The notes below the pieces were generated by a model. The model was not told the origin of the DNA, did no database searches, and worked only from the letters and a program-made list of their open reading frames with translations. A program made the position numbers and the translations under genes. A DNA stretch of 64,000 bases from NCBI GenBank assembly GCA_018713055.1, contig DVFW01000006.1:1-64000 (forward strand). The letters are read 5' to 3'. Source of the stretch: Scatavimonas merdigallinarum (lineage in GTDB: Bacteria; Bacillota; Clostridia; Oscillospirales; Acutalibacteraceae). Of the stretch, positions 1 to 7,909 are shown one piece after another (within the stretch, counting starts at the first letter, position 1; every line of letters begins with the position of its first letter).

Positions 1-419
1 AATTGAAATCATTAAGTCACTATCTGTGTTTGCCGTATCAAGTTCTTCCTGCTCAAATATTACACGAACATCCGCATTCTTTAATTTACCCAATGCTTCT
101 ATAGTTTCAACAGTATCTCTTCCAAAACGGCTGATGCTTTTCGTAAAAATAATATCTAGTTTATGAGATGTACAGTCATCCAGCATACGGTTAAATTCCT
201 TGCTTGAAGAACCCGTTTTACTGGTAGAAATATCCATATAGATATCCGCAAGAAGCCATTGCGGTGTAGCCGCCGTTATTTTTGTTAAATGTGATATCTG
301 GGCGGACAGGCTTTGCAGCTGCTCTGAACTATTCTTACTGACACGACAATAGATGCCGATGCGCTTGTCCCGTTTCTGTGGTATGGGTGGTATGAAATGA
401 ACTTTTTATAATTGCCCAT
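1..419 (-). pseudogene. Serine recombinase (resolvase family), frameshifted and cut by the window edge
   Basis: Site-specific DNA recombinase of the large serine recombinase type; only the N-terminal catalytic domain lies in the window. From 360 down to 1 the minus strand encodes one open frame with the family's YCRVS motif (nucleophilic Ser), then an ISRFGRDT motif, both typical of resolvase N-terminal domains. A start with a good RBS (GAGGAG, then ATG at 419) reads MGNYKKF in a different frame and meets a stop soon after. In the domain frame there is a TAA at about 406-408 and no start codon after it. One small indel near codons 7-9 would join them, so the gene looks broken. The rest lies left of the window. 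This marks a mobile element or its remnant. Confidence 0.8.
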
Positions 420-646
420 ACCTCATCTCCTCTACAAATAGGTAATCTACTCTGACAGCACATCGGCATAGGCTAATTAACACCTGTATTTATAATTGTA
501 CAAAATAACTAGTCTTTTTACAACTATTCTGTATCCTCAACCCTCATTTAACAATCCTGTCTACTCAACTTATCCATACCAATCCTATATACTCAACCCT
601 CCGCCTATTTTTCCCCTCGATATGTTTCCACAGAGTAAGCACGCAT
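420..646. other. AT-rich intergenic stretch with a degenerate 28-bp repeat
   Basis: No gene is supported between the recombinase remnant and the rlmCD terminator. It contains three imperfect head-to-tail copies of a 28-bp unit (525-552, 553-580, 581-608). The best conserved part of each copy is the first 17 bases, of the form AATCCTrTmTACTCAAC. There are no spacers between copies, so this is not a CRISPR array. Confidence 0.5.
525..608. repeat. Three degenerate tandem 28-bp repeats
   Basis: Copies begin at 525, 553 and 581. Copies 2 and 3 share 15 of their first 17 bases; copy 1 is more diverged. They sit between the broken recombinase and the rlmCD terminator, so they may be a remnant of the mobile element end. 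Confidence 0.45.
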
Positions 647-694
647 AAAAAACCCGGGAGCCAGAACCGCTGTCCAAACAGTCCAAACTCCCGG
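647..694 (-). terminator. Rho-independent terminator of the rRNA methyltransferase gene
   Basis: On the minus strand CCGGGAG (688-694) pairs with CTCCCGG (653-659) and is followed by a run of six T. It lies about 30 bases after the stop of the methyltransferase gene. Confidence 0.75.
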
Positions 695-726
695 AAATGC
701 CTTGTTTCCTACACTTTTTCAGTTCC

Positions 727-2127
727 TTATTTATCCACTCGTGACATCAATACTACCGTCTCCACATGGTAGGTAGCAGGAAACAAATCAACACAGGCAA
801 TCCTTTCCACTTTATATCCTCGATCCTGGAATATCTCTATATCCCTTGCCAGACTTGTCGGTTTGCAAGCAATATATACAAGCCTATCCACATTAAAATC
901 TATAATTTTCTCCAGAGCCTTGGGGTGTACACCCTCCCTTGGAGGGTCCAACATAATTAAATCCGGCACCTCACCAAGCTCATCAATAACTTTGAGCACA
1001 TCTCCAGCCCAAAATGTACAGTTATCTAGTCCATTTAATTTTGCGTTTTCTTTTGCCGCCTCTACGGCCTCTTCTACGATTTCGACACCTAAGACCCGTT
1101 TAGCCACTGGTGCGAGAATCTGCGCAATCGTCCCCGTGCCACTGTACAGATCAAATATAACTTTGTCTTTCGTATCCCCAATATAATCTCTTGCTTTTTT
1201 GTAAAGGATTTCTGCACCAAGAGAATTTGTCTGGAAGAAAGAAAAGGGAGTTATCTTAAACTTCAATCCTAATAATTCCTCATAAAAATAATCCTGTCCA
1301 AACAGCACCTGGGTTCCTTCGTCTTTTACTGCATCAGCAATATTGTCATTAACCGTATGAAGAATTCCTACGATCTTCCCATCCAGCGGCAATCTCAGAA
1401 GCTGGTCTTTCCAACCTTTCAGCATTCTTTCCGCAGCCACACTGGAAATTGGATTGCCTGCGTCATTGCCGGAAGCAGTAATTAAGTCAATCAGAATTTC
1501 TCCCGTCTTAACCGCCTTACGAACCAGAAGATGGCGAAAGAATCCAGTATGTCGCATTCTGTGGTAATAAGGCATACCGCTGTCGATTGCTGCTTTCAAT
1601 GTCCATTCCAGAATTCGCCTGTAATCTGCATCTACAATCTGACAATTTAGAGCACTTACAACATCATGAAAGCTGCCACGTTTATGCATACCTAAAGACA
1701 TTGGGCCATCCTTCACTTCATCACCGAACGTGAATTCCATTTTGTTACGATACCCATTTATCACAGGACTTGGACTGATGCCTTCCCAAACATAATCACC
1801 GCATATCGCTTGGTCCATCATTCCCTTTACTTGTTCTGCTTTTATTTGAAGCTGTTGCTCATATGATAGGTTCTGATAGGTACAGCCCCCGCAGAGGCCA
1901 AAATGCGGACAGAGAGGAACTATTTCCTCTGGTGCTTTTTCTGTCACCTCCAGAAGCCTTCCTTCTGCCTGACCTTTGTGGATTTTATTGATAGATATAC
2001 GTACTTTCTGTCCAGGAACGACATTTTTAACCAGAACGCTTTTTTCTTCCCCCGGAATTTCGGTAATTCCTTTATTGGGGAAATTCACTTTTTTGACAGT
2101 TCCTTCAACTATCTGCCCTTTTTTCAT
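727..2127 (-). CDS. rlmCD: 23S rRNA (uracil-5-)-methyltransferase, RumA/RlmCD type
   Basis: Transfers a methyl group from SAM to C5 of uridines in 23S rRNA. The 466-residue protein begins with a TRAM RNA-binding domain (about 1-62). A four-cysteine Fe-S site follows (C73, C79, C82, C162). The C-terminal half is a Rossmann methyltransferase with FDLYSGTGTI (SAM binding), LDPPREG and the catalytic IACKP motif (C421). All key residues are present. The ATG has a GGAGC RBS. It has its own terminator and no close partner. The assignment to the RumA/RlmCD/TrmA superfamily is firm. Which uridine is modified cannot be told, and Firmicutes often carry two such paralogues. Confidence 0.9.
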   Translation of the reverse strand: MKKGQIVEGTVKKVNFPNKGITEIPGEEKSVLVKNVVPGQKVRISINKIHKGQAEGRLLEVTEKAPEEIVPLCPHFGLCGGCTYQNLSYEQQLQIKAEQVKGMMDQAICGDYVWEGISPSPVINGYRNKMEFTFGDEVKDGPMSLGMHKRGSFHDVVSALNCQIVDADYRRILEWTLKAAIDSGMPYYHRMRHTGFFRHLLVRKAVKTGEILIDLITASGNDAGNPISSVAAERMLKGWKDQLLRLPLDGKIVGILHTVNDNIADAVKDEGTQVLFGQDYFYEELLGLKFKITPFSFFQTNSLGAEILYKKARDYIGDTKDKVIFDLYSGTGTIAQILAPVAKRVLGVEIVEEAVEAAKENAKLNGLDNCTFWAGDVLKVIDELGEVPDLIMLDPPREGVHPKALEKIIDFNVDRLVYIACKPTSLARDIEIFQDRGYKVERIACVDLFPATYHVETVVLMSRVDK

Positions 2128-2281
2128 GGTTGCTCCTTCTATAAGAATACAAAAATATTTGCCCTCGTATTCTTTTTCAATCTAACATCAATTTTCTTCC
2201 AAAGGGCATCCACGATATTAACCTAAACAAATCGCCGCAGCTGACCTCCAACTTTTGTTACCACTCTGGAAGCCCCGGTGA

Positions 2282-2326
2282 CAGGAATGCCTTCGCTCTT
2301 ATTTGTATATTGCGAAGGCATTCCTG
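2282..2326. repeat. Perfect 15-bp inverted repeat between rlmCD and topA
   Basis: CAGGAATGCCTTCGC (2282-2296) and its exact complement (2312-2326) flank a 15-base AT-rich loop. Neither strand has a T-run directly after it, so it is not a textbook terminator. It lies just beyond the topA stop and could end topA transcription poorly, protect the 3' end, or be a small mobile palindrome. Confidence 0.6.
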
Positions 2327-2377
2327 CATAATAAACTTTCTGTAGCTGTCTTTCCGCTTCATCCAACGGTCATAGCT

Positions 2378-4468
2378 TTATTTTTCCTCTAGCTTCCTTT
2401 CATAGCCGCAGCCTTCCTTTGCACAGTACAGCGTGGGCTTTTTCCCTTTTTTCTTATATAAAATTTCCCCGCAATTGGGGCATTTCTCGTTGACAGGCTC
2501 GCTCCAGGAAACAAAATCGCACTCGGGGTACTGATCACAACCGTAAAACGGCTTTCCTTTTTTGGTTTTTCTTACAATCACCTTGCCGCCGCATTTGGGA
2601 CAGGTAACGCCCGTTTCCTGTACATACTTCTTTATATTTTTGCATTCCGGATAGCCCGGACAAGCAATAAATTTGCCGTAACGCCCAACTTTTACAACCA
2701 TTTTTCGTCCGCAAAGTTCACAGACAATGTCCGTTTCATCTTCCTTTAATTGTATTTTAACGCCTTCCATGTCTGTTTTTGCTTTTTTCAGCGTCTTTTC
2801 AAATTCGCCATAAAAGCTGTCGAGCAGAGAAATCCATTCTTCGCTGCCCTTTTCAATTTTATCCAGGTCCTGCTCCATCTGCGCCGTAAATTTCAAATTG
2901 ACAATTTTAGGAAATCGTTCTTTCATCAGCTTGGTAGAAACCTCGCCAAGCTCTGTGGGAACAAGCGTTTTTCCTTCTCTTTTTACATACTCCCTTCCGG
3001 TAATTGTCGTAATCGTAGCTGCATACGTAGAAGGCCGCCCAATTCCATATTCCTCCAGCGCTTTAATCAGCGACGCCTCCGTATAGCGTGCCGGCGGCTG
3101 CGTAAAGTGCTGGTTGGGCACAATTTCCCTTAACTTAAGCGGCATATCCTTCTCAAGCGCGGGGAGCTGCTTTTCTTTCTCGTCGTCGGTATCTTTCCCT
3201 TCCACATACAATATGGTAAAACCGTCAAAATCCACCTTGTAGCCAGAAGCCTTAAATATATATCCGTTAGCAATAATGTCCGCCTGCGTGGTCTTTTGCA
3301 CGCAATCTGCCATTTGACAGGCTGTAAATCGCTCCCAAACCAGTTTATAAAGTTTATACTGGTCTGCAGTCAGGCTGCCCTTAACCTTTTCAGGTTCTAA
3401 AGACGGCATAGTCGGACGGATGGCTTCATGTCCATCCTGTGCATTGGCGCGCGATTTAAATACCCTGGGCTTGGAGGGCAGGTACTTTTCACCAAAGCGC
3501 TTTTGAATATATTCCGCGGCTTCCTGCAACGCATCGTTAGATATACGCAATGAATCTGTTCGCATATATGTGATCAAACCCACAGCACCAAGCTGCGGCA
3601 GCTCAACCCCTTCGTATAGTTCCTGCGCAACCTTCATTGTACGACGCGGCTGGAAGCCAAGCTTTCGGGACGCCTCCTGCTGCAGGGTAGAAGTAATAAA
3701 CGGCGGCGCAGGCGTTTTTTTCCTCGTTCCGTTCTTCACTTTCAGCACGGTGTACTGCGCGCCCTCCAGGTCTGCAAGAATCTGGTCTGCCTGCTGCTTT
3801 GTACCAATGCTCAATTTGCCCTGTGCATTTCCATATAACGACGCCGTAAAGGTTTTTCTGCTCCCTTTCGGGATAAACTTTGCATCAATAGACCAATATT
3901 CCTCCGGCTTAAACGCACGGATTTCCTCTTCTCTGTCAACAATAATCCTGAGCGCCACAGACTGCACCCTGCCTGCTGAAAGGCCTCTGCGGATCTTCTG
4001 GGACAAAAACGGACTAAGCTTATACCCAACAAGGCGGTCTAAAATTCTCCTCGCCTGCTGCGCGTCCACAAGATCTTTATCAATCGCTCTGGGGTGTTCC
4101 ATACCGGTTTTTACCCCTGTCTTTGTAATTTCGTTAAACTCTACGCGGTTGTTTTTGTCCAGCTCTAGCCCAAGTAAATACGCCAAATGCCAGGAAATTG
4201 CCTCGCCTTCACGATCCGGGTCGGTTGCAAGGTATACAAAGTCAGAAGCCTGCGCGGCCTTTTTCAACTCGTCTACAAGCTTTTCTTTGCCCTTAATCAC
4301 TTCATACCTTGGTGCAAAATGGTTTTTGACGTCCACACTCAAACGTGTGGGAGACAGATCACGAACATGCCCCATAGAAGCAAGCACATCATAATCCTTA
4401 CCCAGGTACTTTTTTATCGTTTTCGCCTTGGCCGGCGACTCGACAATCACAAGGTTTGACATTTGCAT
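2378..4468 (-). CDS. topA: DNA topoisomerase I
   Basis: Type IA topoisomerase that relaxes negative supercoils by cutting one strand through a 5'-phosphotyrosine. The 696-residue protein has an N-terminal TOPRIM domain (VIVESPAKAKT with E10, then DPDREGE at 83-89) and the active-site Tyr301 in GLITYMRTDS. Three four-cysteine zinc ribbons follow in the last 120 residues (CELCGRK, CPKCGGK, CPNCGE types). Length and domain order fit Firmicute TopA. The ATG has an AAGGA RBS five bases upstream. It follows dprA by about 40 bases and is probably in the same transcript, the usual dprA-topA order. Confidence 0.97.
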   Translation of the reverse strand: MQMSNLVIVESPAKAKTIKKYLGKDYDVLASMGHVRDLSPTRLSVDVKNHFAPRYEVIKGKEKLVDELKKAAQASDFVYLATDPDREGEAISWHLAYLLGLELDKNNRVEFNEITKTGVKTGMEHPRAIDKDLVDAQQARRILDRLVGYKLSPFLSQKIRRGLSAGRVQSVALRIIVDREEEIRAFKPEEYWSIDAKFIPKGSRKTFTASLYGNAQGKLSIGTKQQADQILADLEGAQYTVLKVKNGTRKKTPAPPFITSTLQQEASRKLGFQPRRTMKVAQELYEGVELPQLGAVGLITYMRTDSLRISNDALQEAAEYIQKRFGEKYLPSKPRVFKSRANAQDGHEAIRPTMPSLEPEKVKGSLTADQYKLYKLVWERFTACQMADCVQKTTQADIIANGYIFKASGYKVDFDGFTILYVEGKDTDDEKEKQLPALEKDMPLKLREIVPNQHFTQPPARYTEASLIKALEEYGIGRPSTYAATITTITGREYVKREGKTLVPTELGEVSTKLMKERFPKIVNLKFTAQMEQDLDKIEKGSEEWISLLDSFYGEFEKTLKKAKTDMEGVKIQLKEDETDIVCELCGRKMVVKVGRYGKFIACPGYPECKNIKKYVQETGVTCPKCGGKVIVRKTKKGKPFYGCDQYPECDFVSWSEPVNEKCPNCGEILYKKKGKKPTLYCAKEGCGYERKLEEK

Positions 4469-4509
4469 TCCATTCCTTCCGTGGGAAAAGGTTCCCTTGT
4501 TCTGATTTT

Positions 4510-5682
4510 CTATTTACTATAACGCCTTCCGGAACAGGGCTTTACAAGCCCTAAAAGTTCAAGCTGCGTCAAAGCCGGCAAAACACGCCCCGCCGGCAAA
4601 CCAGTTTTTTGTATCAATGCGTCCGTGTGGACAGGTATTTCCGATAAAGCAGCGAACAGCGTTCTTGCATCATCGGAAATATCTCCCGGTAAATGCCCCG
4701 GCGACATTTTATGCCGGTGCTCCCTCTGGGCGGTATCTTTTACAGTATCCGCCGGTTTATACGCTGACGCTTGTACTTTCTTAAAAAAATCTTCGGGTGG
4801 AAGCGCGTCTGTATCCATATATTCTTCCAATATATCTTTACAGCAGGTTACCGCCTTTGCTCCCTGCTTGATCAGGTTGTTGGAACCGCTTGTAACAGTG
4901 CTGGTAATACTGCCGGGCACCGCAAAAACGTCTTTTCCCTGCTCCAAAGCCAAATCCGCCGTAATAAGGGACCCGCTTTTTTCTCCCGCTTCTATAACGA
5001 CAACGCCGTTACACAAGCCCGATATAATCCGGTTGCGCATTGGAAAGTTACGCGCAATCGGCGGCGTATCCGGAGGATATTCAGAAACAAGTGCACCCTG
5101 CTTTGTAATCAGACTGCGCATAGGGGCATTTTCAGGCAGATAGCGGTAATTGATCCCGCAGCCAAGCACGCACAGCGTAGTGCCGCCAGCCTGCAGAGCA
5201 CCCCTGTGCGAGGCGCTGTCTATTCCTACTGCTCCGCCGCTTACAACCACCGCGCCCGCCTGCGTAAGTCCTGCAGCAAACGAAAAGGCTGTACGTGCGC
5301 CCTCTTGTGTCGCCGTACGGGTTCCCACAACGGCAATACACAGGTTATTGTCTATATCCGGCAGCTCCCCTTGGCAATAAAGCACACACGGGGGATTGTA
5401 AATTTCTTTCAGCCTTTGTGGATACTGCGGATTTGCAAGCGTTATTATATTGTAATGCAATCTTTCACATCGGTCAATAACCGACTGACAATTTTCCAGT
5501 GAAAACTTTTCAAAAGCGTTGAGCTCTGATTTTGTAAAACAGCCAAGCATGCGCTTTTCACCAATAGATGTCCGGTAAAAATCTTCAGGTGTTTTATAAA
5601 AGCGTAAAACTGTTCTGATTTTTGCGCTTCCAAAACCCAATACATGCTGCAGCCATATATAATAAAGTACATTTTCCTTCAT
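4510..5682 (-). CDS. dprA: DNA-processing protein DprA/Smf
   Basis: Loads RecA onto incoming single-stranded DNA in natural transformation; it is also widely kept in species not known to be competent. Rossmann-fold motifs are visible: VVGTRTATQEG, VVSGGAVGIDSASHRGAL and the later GEKSGSLITA. A short C-terminal winged-helix-like region ends the protein. I chose the ATG at 5682 rather than the longer frame from 5715, because its ATGA overlaps the stop of the upstream methyltransferase gene, which gives translational coupling. The product is about 390 residues, slightly long for the family. Confidence 0.93.
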   Translation of the reverse strand: MKENVLYYIWLQHVLGFGSAKIRTVLRFYKTPEDFYRTSIGEKRMLGCFTKSELNAFEKFSLENCQSVIDRCERLHYNIITLANPQYPQRLKEIYNPPCVLYCQGELPDIDNNLCIAVVGTRTATQEGARTAFSFAAGLTQAGAVVVSGGAVGIDSASHRGALQAGGTTLCVLGCGINYRYLPENAPMRSLITKQGALVSEYPPDTPPIARNFPMRNRIISGLCNGVVVIEAGEKSGSLITADLALEQGKDVFAVPGSITSTVTSGSNNLIKQGAKAVTCCKDILEEYMDTDALPPEDFFKKVQASAYKPADTVKDTAQREHRHKMSPGHLPGDISDDARTLFAALSEIPVHTDALIQKTGLPAGRVLPALTQLELLGLVKPCSGRRYSK

Positions 5683-6485
5683 TGTGCTGACCTTCGCCCC
5701 CTTACCATTTCCCACATTAAAATAGAAGCTGCGACTGCAGCATTGAGCGATTCCGCCTTTCCCGGCATGGGGATCGTCACAAGGTCGCTGCAGCAGGAAA
5801 GCGCCCGCTGCGTAAGGCCCGCTCCTTCGTTTCCAATTAGTAGAATATAAGGTTTTTTTTCTAAAAAAGATATTCGCGTAATATTTTTAACGCTTCTGTC
5901 CGGTACTGCACCAAGCACAACCGCACCTTTCTGGCGCAGCGCATTAATATACGCAGGAAAATCCTGCACCGTCATAATGGGCAGGCGAAATACGGCTCCC
6001 ATACTTCCCCGGATTACCTTCGGGCTGTAAACATCGCAGCAATCCGCCGACAGCAGCGCGCCGTTTATGCCCAAAGCCTCCGCCGTACGAAACACCGTCC
6101 CCATATTAGAAGGATCTTGAAGTGTTTCAAGCGCAATATAAGAACCCCGGCACAGCGCAAGCCTTTGCGCCTGAGGCATTTTACAGACGCACAAAATCCC
6201 CTGAGGCGTCTTTGTGTCGGAAACAGTCTTCAAAAGCCCATCCGTCAAAAGGCAAGTTTCATCTGCTACAGTCTGTATATTTTGAAAAAGCGCTGGAAAC
6301 CTACTTTGAAAATCTGCCGTTGCAAACAGACTTTTAATCTGTACACCGCTTATAAAAGCGTCTTCGCACAGGCGTGCACCCTCTATGACAAATGCAGATG
6401 TCTGCGCTCTGTATTTTGCACTTTTTAAAAGCTTCTGTATTTCTTTAAGCCTGGGATTGTCCCTGCTCTGCAATAATATCTGCAT
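5679..6485 (-). CDS. TrmH/SpoU-family RNA 2'-O-ribose methyltransferase
   Basis: SAM-dependent 2'-O-methyltransferase with the knotted SPOUT fold. The three SpoU motifs are clear: NMGTVFRTAEA, then IGNEGAGL, then IPMPGKAESLNAAVAASI near the C-terminus. An N-terminal substrate-binding domain (about 1-100) makes it resemble RlmB/YsgA-like enzymes. The start at 6485 is preceded by AAAGGAGG seven bases upstream; the longer frame to 6518 lacks such a site. The stop overlaps the dprA start by four bases. The target nucleotide cannot be told from sequence. Confidence 0.88.
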   Translation of the reverse strand: MQILLQSRDNPRLKEIQKLLKSAKYRAQTSAFVIEGARLCEDAFISGVQIKSLFATADFQSRFPALFQNIQTVADETCLLTDGLLKTVSDTKTPQGILCVCKMPQAQRLALCRGSYIALETLQDPSNMGTVFRTAEALGINGALLSADCCDVYSPKVIRGSMGAVFRLPIMTVQDFPAYINALRQKGAVVLGAVPDRSVKNITRISFLEKKPYILLIGNEGAGLTQRALSCCSDLVTIPMPGKAESLNAAVAASILMWEMVRGRRSAQ

Positions 6486-6533
6486 AACAGCACGCCTCCT
6501 TTTCTGCATAGCTTTCACAAAGAGCGATCAGTA

Positions 6534-6570
6534 CGAAAAAGAGCGTTTGGGATAAGAAAATCCCAAACGC
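6534..6570 (-). terminator. Terminator of infC-rpmI-rplT
   Basis: An 11-bp perfect stem (6543-6553 with 6560-6570) lies 16 bases after the rplT stop, followed on the minus strand by CTCTTTTTC. Confidence 0.85.
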
Positions 6571-6586
6571 AACAAATACTTTTCTA

Positions 6587-6937
6587 TTAAGCGTTCTTTG
6601 TCTGCTCCACAAGTTTTGCAAAGGCAGCGGGGTCAGAAACAGCAATTTCAGACAACATTTTTCTATTGAGCGTAACGCCCGCCTTTTTCAGTCCGTTCAT
6701 AAATGCAGAATAGCTGACGCCGTTGATGCGGCAGGCAGCAGATATACGAGTAATCCACAAACGGCGAAAATCTCTTTTTCTTTGCTTACGCCCAATATAT
6801 GCGTAATTACCGCTTTTCATAACGGCCTGTTTGGCCATTTTAAAATGCTTGCTCTTTGCGCCCCAATAACCCTTTGCAAGCTTTAATACCTTTTTCCTTC
6901 TTTTGCGCGTCATCATCGCACCCTTTACACGTGCCAT
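6587..6937 (-). CDS. rplT: 50S ribosomal protein L20
   Basis: Binds 23S rRNA and is needed early in 50S assembly. The 116-residue basic protein begins MARVKGAMMTRKRRKKVL and has the long N-terminal helix, then a compact globular domain, as in the family. In Bacillus and E. coli L20 also represses its own operon by binding the mRNA. Here it is the last gene of infC-rpmI-rplT, and the leader holds a terminator hairpin consistent with such control. Confidence 0.98.
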   Translation of the reverse strand: MARVKGAMMTRKRRKKVLKLAKGYWGAKSKHFKMAKQAVMKSGNYAYIGRKQRKRDFRRLWITRISAACRINGVSYSAFMNGLKKAGVTLNRKMLSEIAVSDPAAFAKLVEQTKNA

Positions 6938-6974
6938 TTTATCGTACCTCCGTTTAATTGTTCATTTAAATGCA

Positions 6975-7172
6975 TCATTTGTAGGGAATCAGCCTTTTTA
7001 CCTGTGCAACATTGGTCTTATCTGCCACTGTCGTCTTTCTCAAACCTCTTTTGCGCTTTGTGGTCTTTTTATTTAGAATATGGCTTTTGTTCGCATGTGC
7101 GCGGATGACCTTACCGTTTTTGGAAAGCTTAAAGCGTTTTTTAGCACCGCTGTGTGTTTTAATTTTAGGCAT
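6975..7172 (-). CDS. rpmI: 50S ribosomal protein L35
   Basis: Small, very basic 65-residue ribosomal protein with the family signature MPKIKTHSGAKKRFK and a C-terminal LIPYK. It lies between infC and rplT in the conserved order, with spacings of about 23 and 37 bases. Confidence 0.98.
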   Translation of the reverse strand: MPKIKTHSGAKKRFKLSKNGKVIRAHANKSHILNKKTTKRKRGLRKTTVADKTNVAQVKRLIPYK

Positions 7173-7195
7173 AATATTTGTCCTCCTTAAAAGTT

Positions 7196-7714
7196 TTACT
7201 TTGTGGGCTTTGGCGCAAGGAACATCAGCATATTGCGTCCTTCGAGCTTGGCGGGTTTTTCTATGTTCGCAACTTCTTCGCAGGCCAGGGCAAACCGCTT
7301 CATAATTTCATGCCCCAGCTCCGGATGGCCCATTTCTCTTCCTCTGAAACGGATTGAAACCTTTACCTTATCGCCGTTTTTAATAAAGCGCAGGGCATGT
7401 GAAAGCTTTGTGTTGAAATCATGCGTGTCTATATTAAGGGAAAGACGAATCTCCTTTACCTCTACAACGCGCTGATTTTTCCGGGCTTCCTTTTCTCTTT
7501 TAGCCTGTTCAAAACAGTATTTCCCGTAATCCATAATCTTGCACACAGGCGGCGTAGCCTGCGGTGCAATTTTTACCAGGTCAAGGTTTTGCTCCGCTGC
7601 CAGTGCAAGCGCCTTGCTTGCAGGCATAATCCCCATTTGCGAGCCGTCGTTACCGATCACCCTAAGTTCTTTTTCCCGAATTTCATCATTAATCTGCAGT
7701 TCCCTGTTGCTAAT
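7196..7714 (-). CDS. infC: Translation initiation factor IF-3, AUU start codon
   Basis: Binds the 30S subunit and rejects non-canonical initiation codons. Reading on upstream from an internal GTG (7660), the frame continues through the conserved IF-3 N-terminus SNRELQINDEIREKELRVIG to an ATT at 7712-7714. That codon is preceded by GGAGGTG at seven-base spacing, and no ATG/GTG/TTG gives the full N-terminus. The AUU start matches E. coli infC and fits IF-3 autoregulation through start-codon discrimination. Product: 172 residues, usual length, with the N-domain, a Lys-rich linker and a C-domain with KVSIRFRGREM. Confidence 0.95.
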   Translation of the reverse strand: MSNRELQINDEIREKELRVIGNDGSQMGIMPASKALALAAEQNLDLVKIAPQATPPVCKIMDYGKYCFEQAKREKEARKNQRVVEVKEIRLSLNIDTHDFNTKLSHALRFIKNGDKVKVSIRFRGREMGHPELGHEIMKRFALACEEVANIEKPAKLEGRNMLMFLAPKPTK

Positions 7715-7740
7715 GGTTAAGCACCTCCAAAGTTGTCGTT

Positions 7741-7774
7741 AAAAATAAGAATGCGGGCAGAACACTCCGCCCGC
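7741..7774 (-). terminator. Attenuator-like terminator in the infC leader
   Basis: In the roughly 160-base leader between the infC promoter and gene, GCGGGC (7769-7774 on the minus strand) pairs with GCCCGC (7753-7758), followed by a T-rich tract (ATTCTTATTTTT). Being in the leader, it would stop transcription before infC. In Bacillus this leader is controlled by L20 through attenuation. The hairpin is seen; the L20 control is inferred. Confidence 0.75.
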
Positions 7775-7880
7775 AACAATACACGTAAAAATGCCGTTGG
7801 TCAATTTCCCGCTGTATTGACCCATGCAGACGGAACTCCATAGGTGAAGACATTACTGCCCTGCTTTATTTTTCCTAAAT

Positions 7881-7909
7881 ATTGTAACAGAAAGCTTTGT
7901 GCTTGTCAA
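7881..7909 (-). promoter_or_regulatory. Sigma-A promoter of infC-rpmI-rplT
   Basis: TTGACA (7904-7909) and TACAAT (7881-7886) with a 17-base spacer, almost perfect consensus. The -35 box touches the stop codon of the preceding transferase gene. Confidence 0.85.

Noticed and set aside
525..608. Possible CRISPR array
   Set aside because: The three units are directly adjacent, imperfect and without spacers, and no cas gene is in the window.
3570..4394. Long open frame on the plus strand opposite topA
   Set aside because: It is antisense to a well-conserved gene, has no RBS and shows no recognisable domain; third-position bias of topA explains it.
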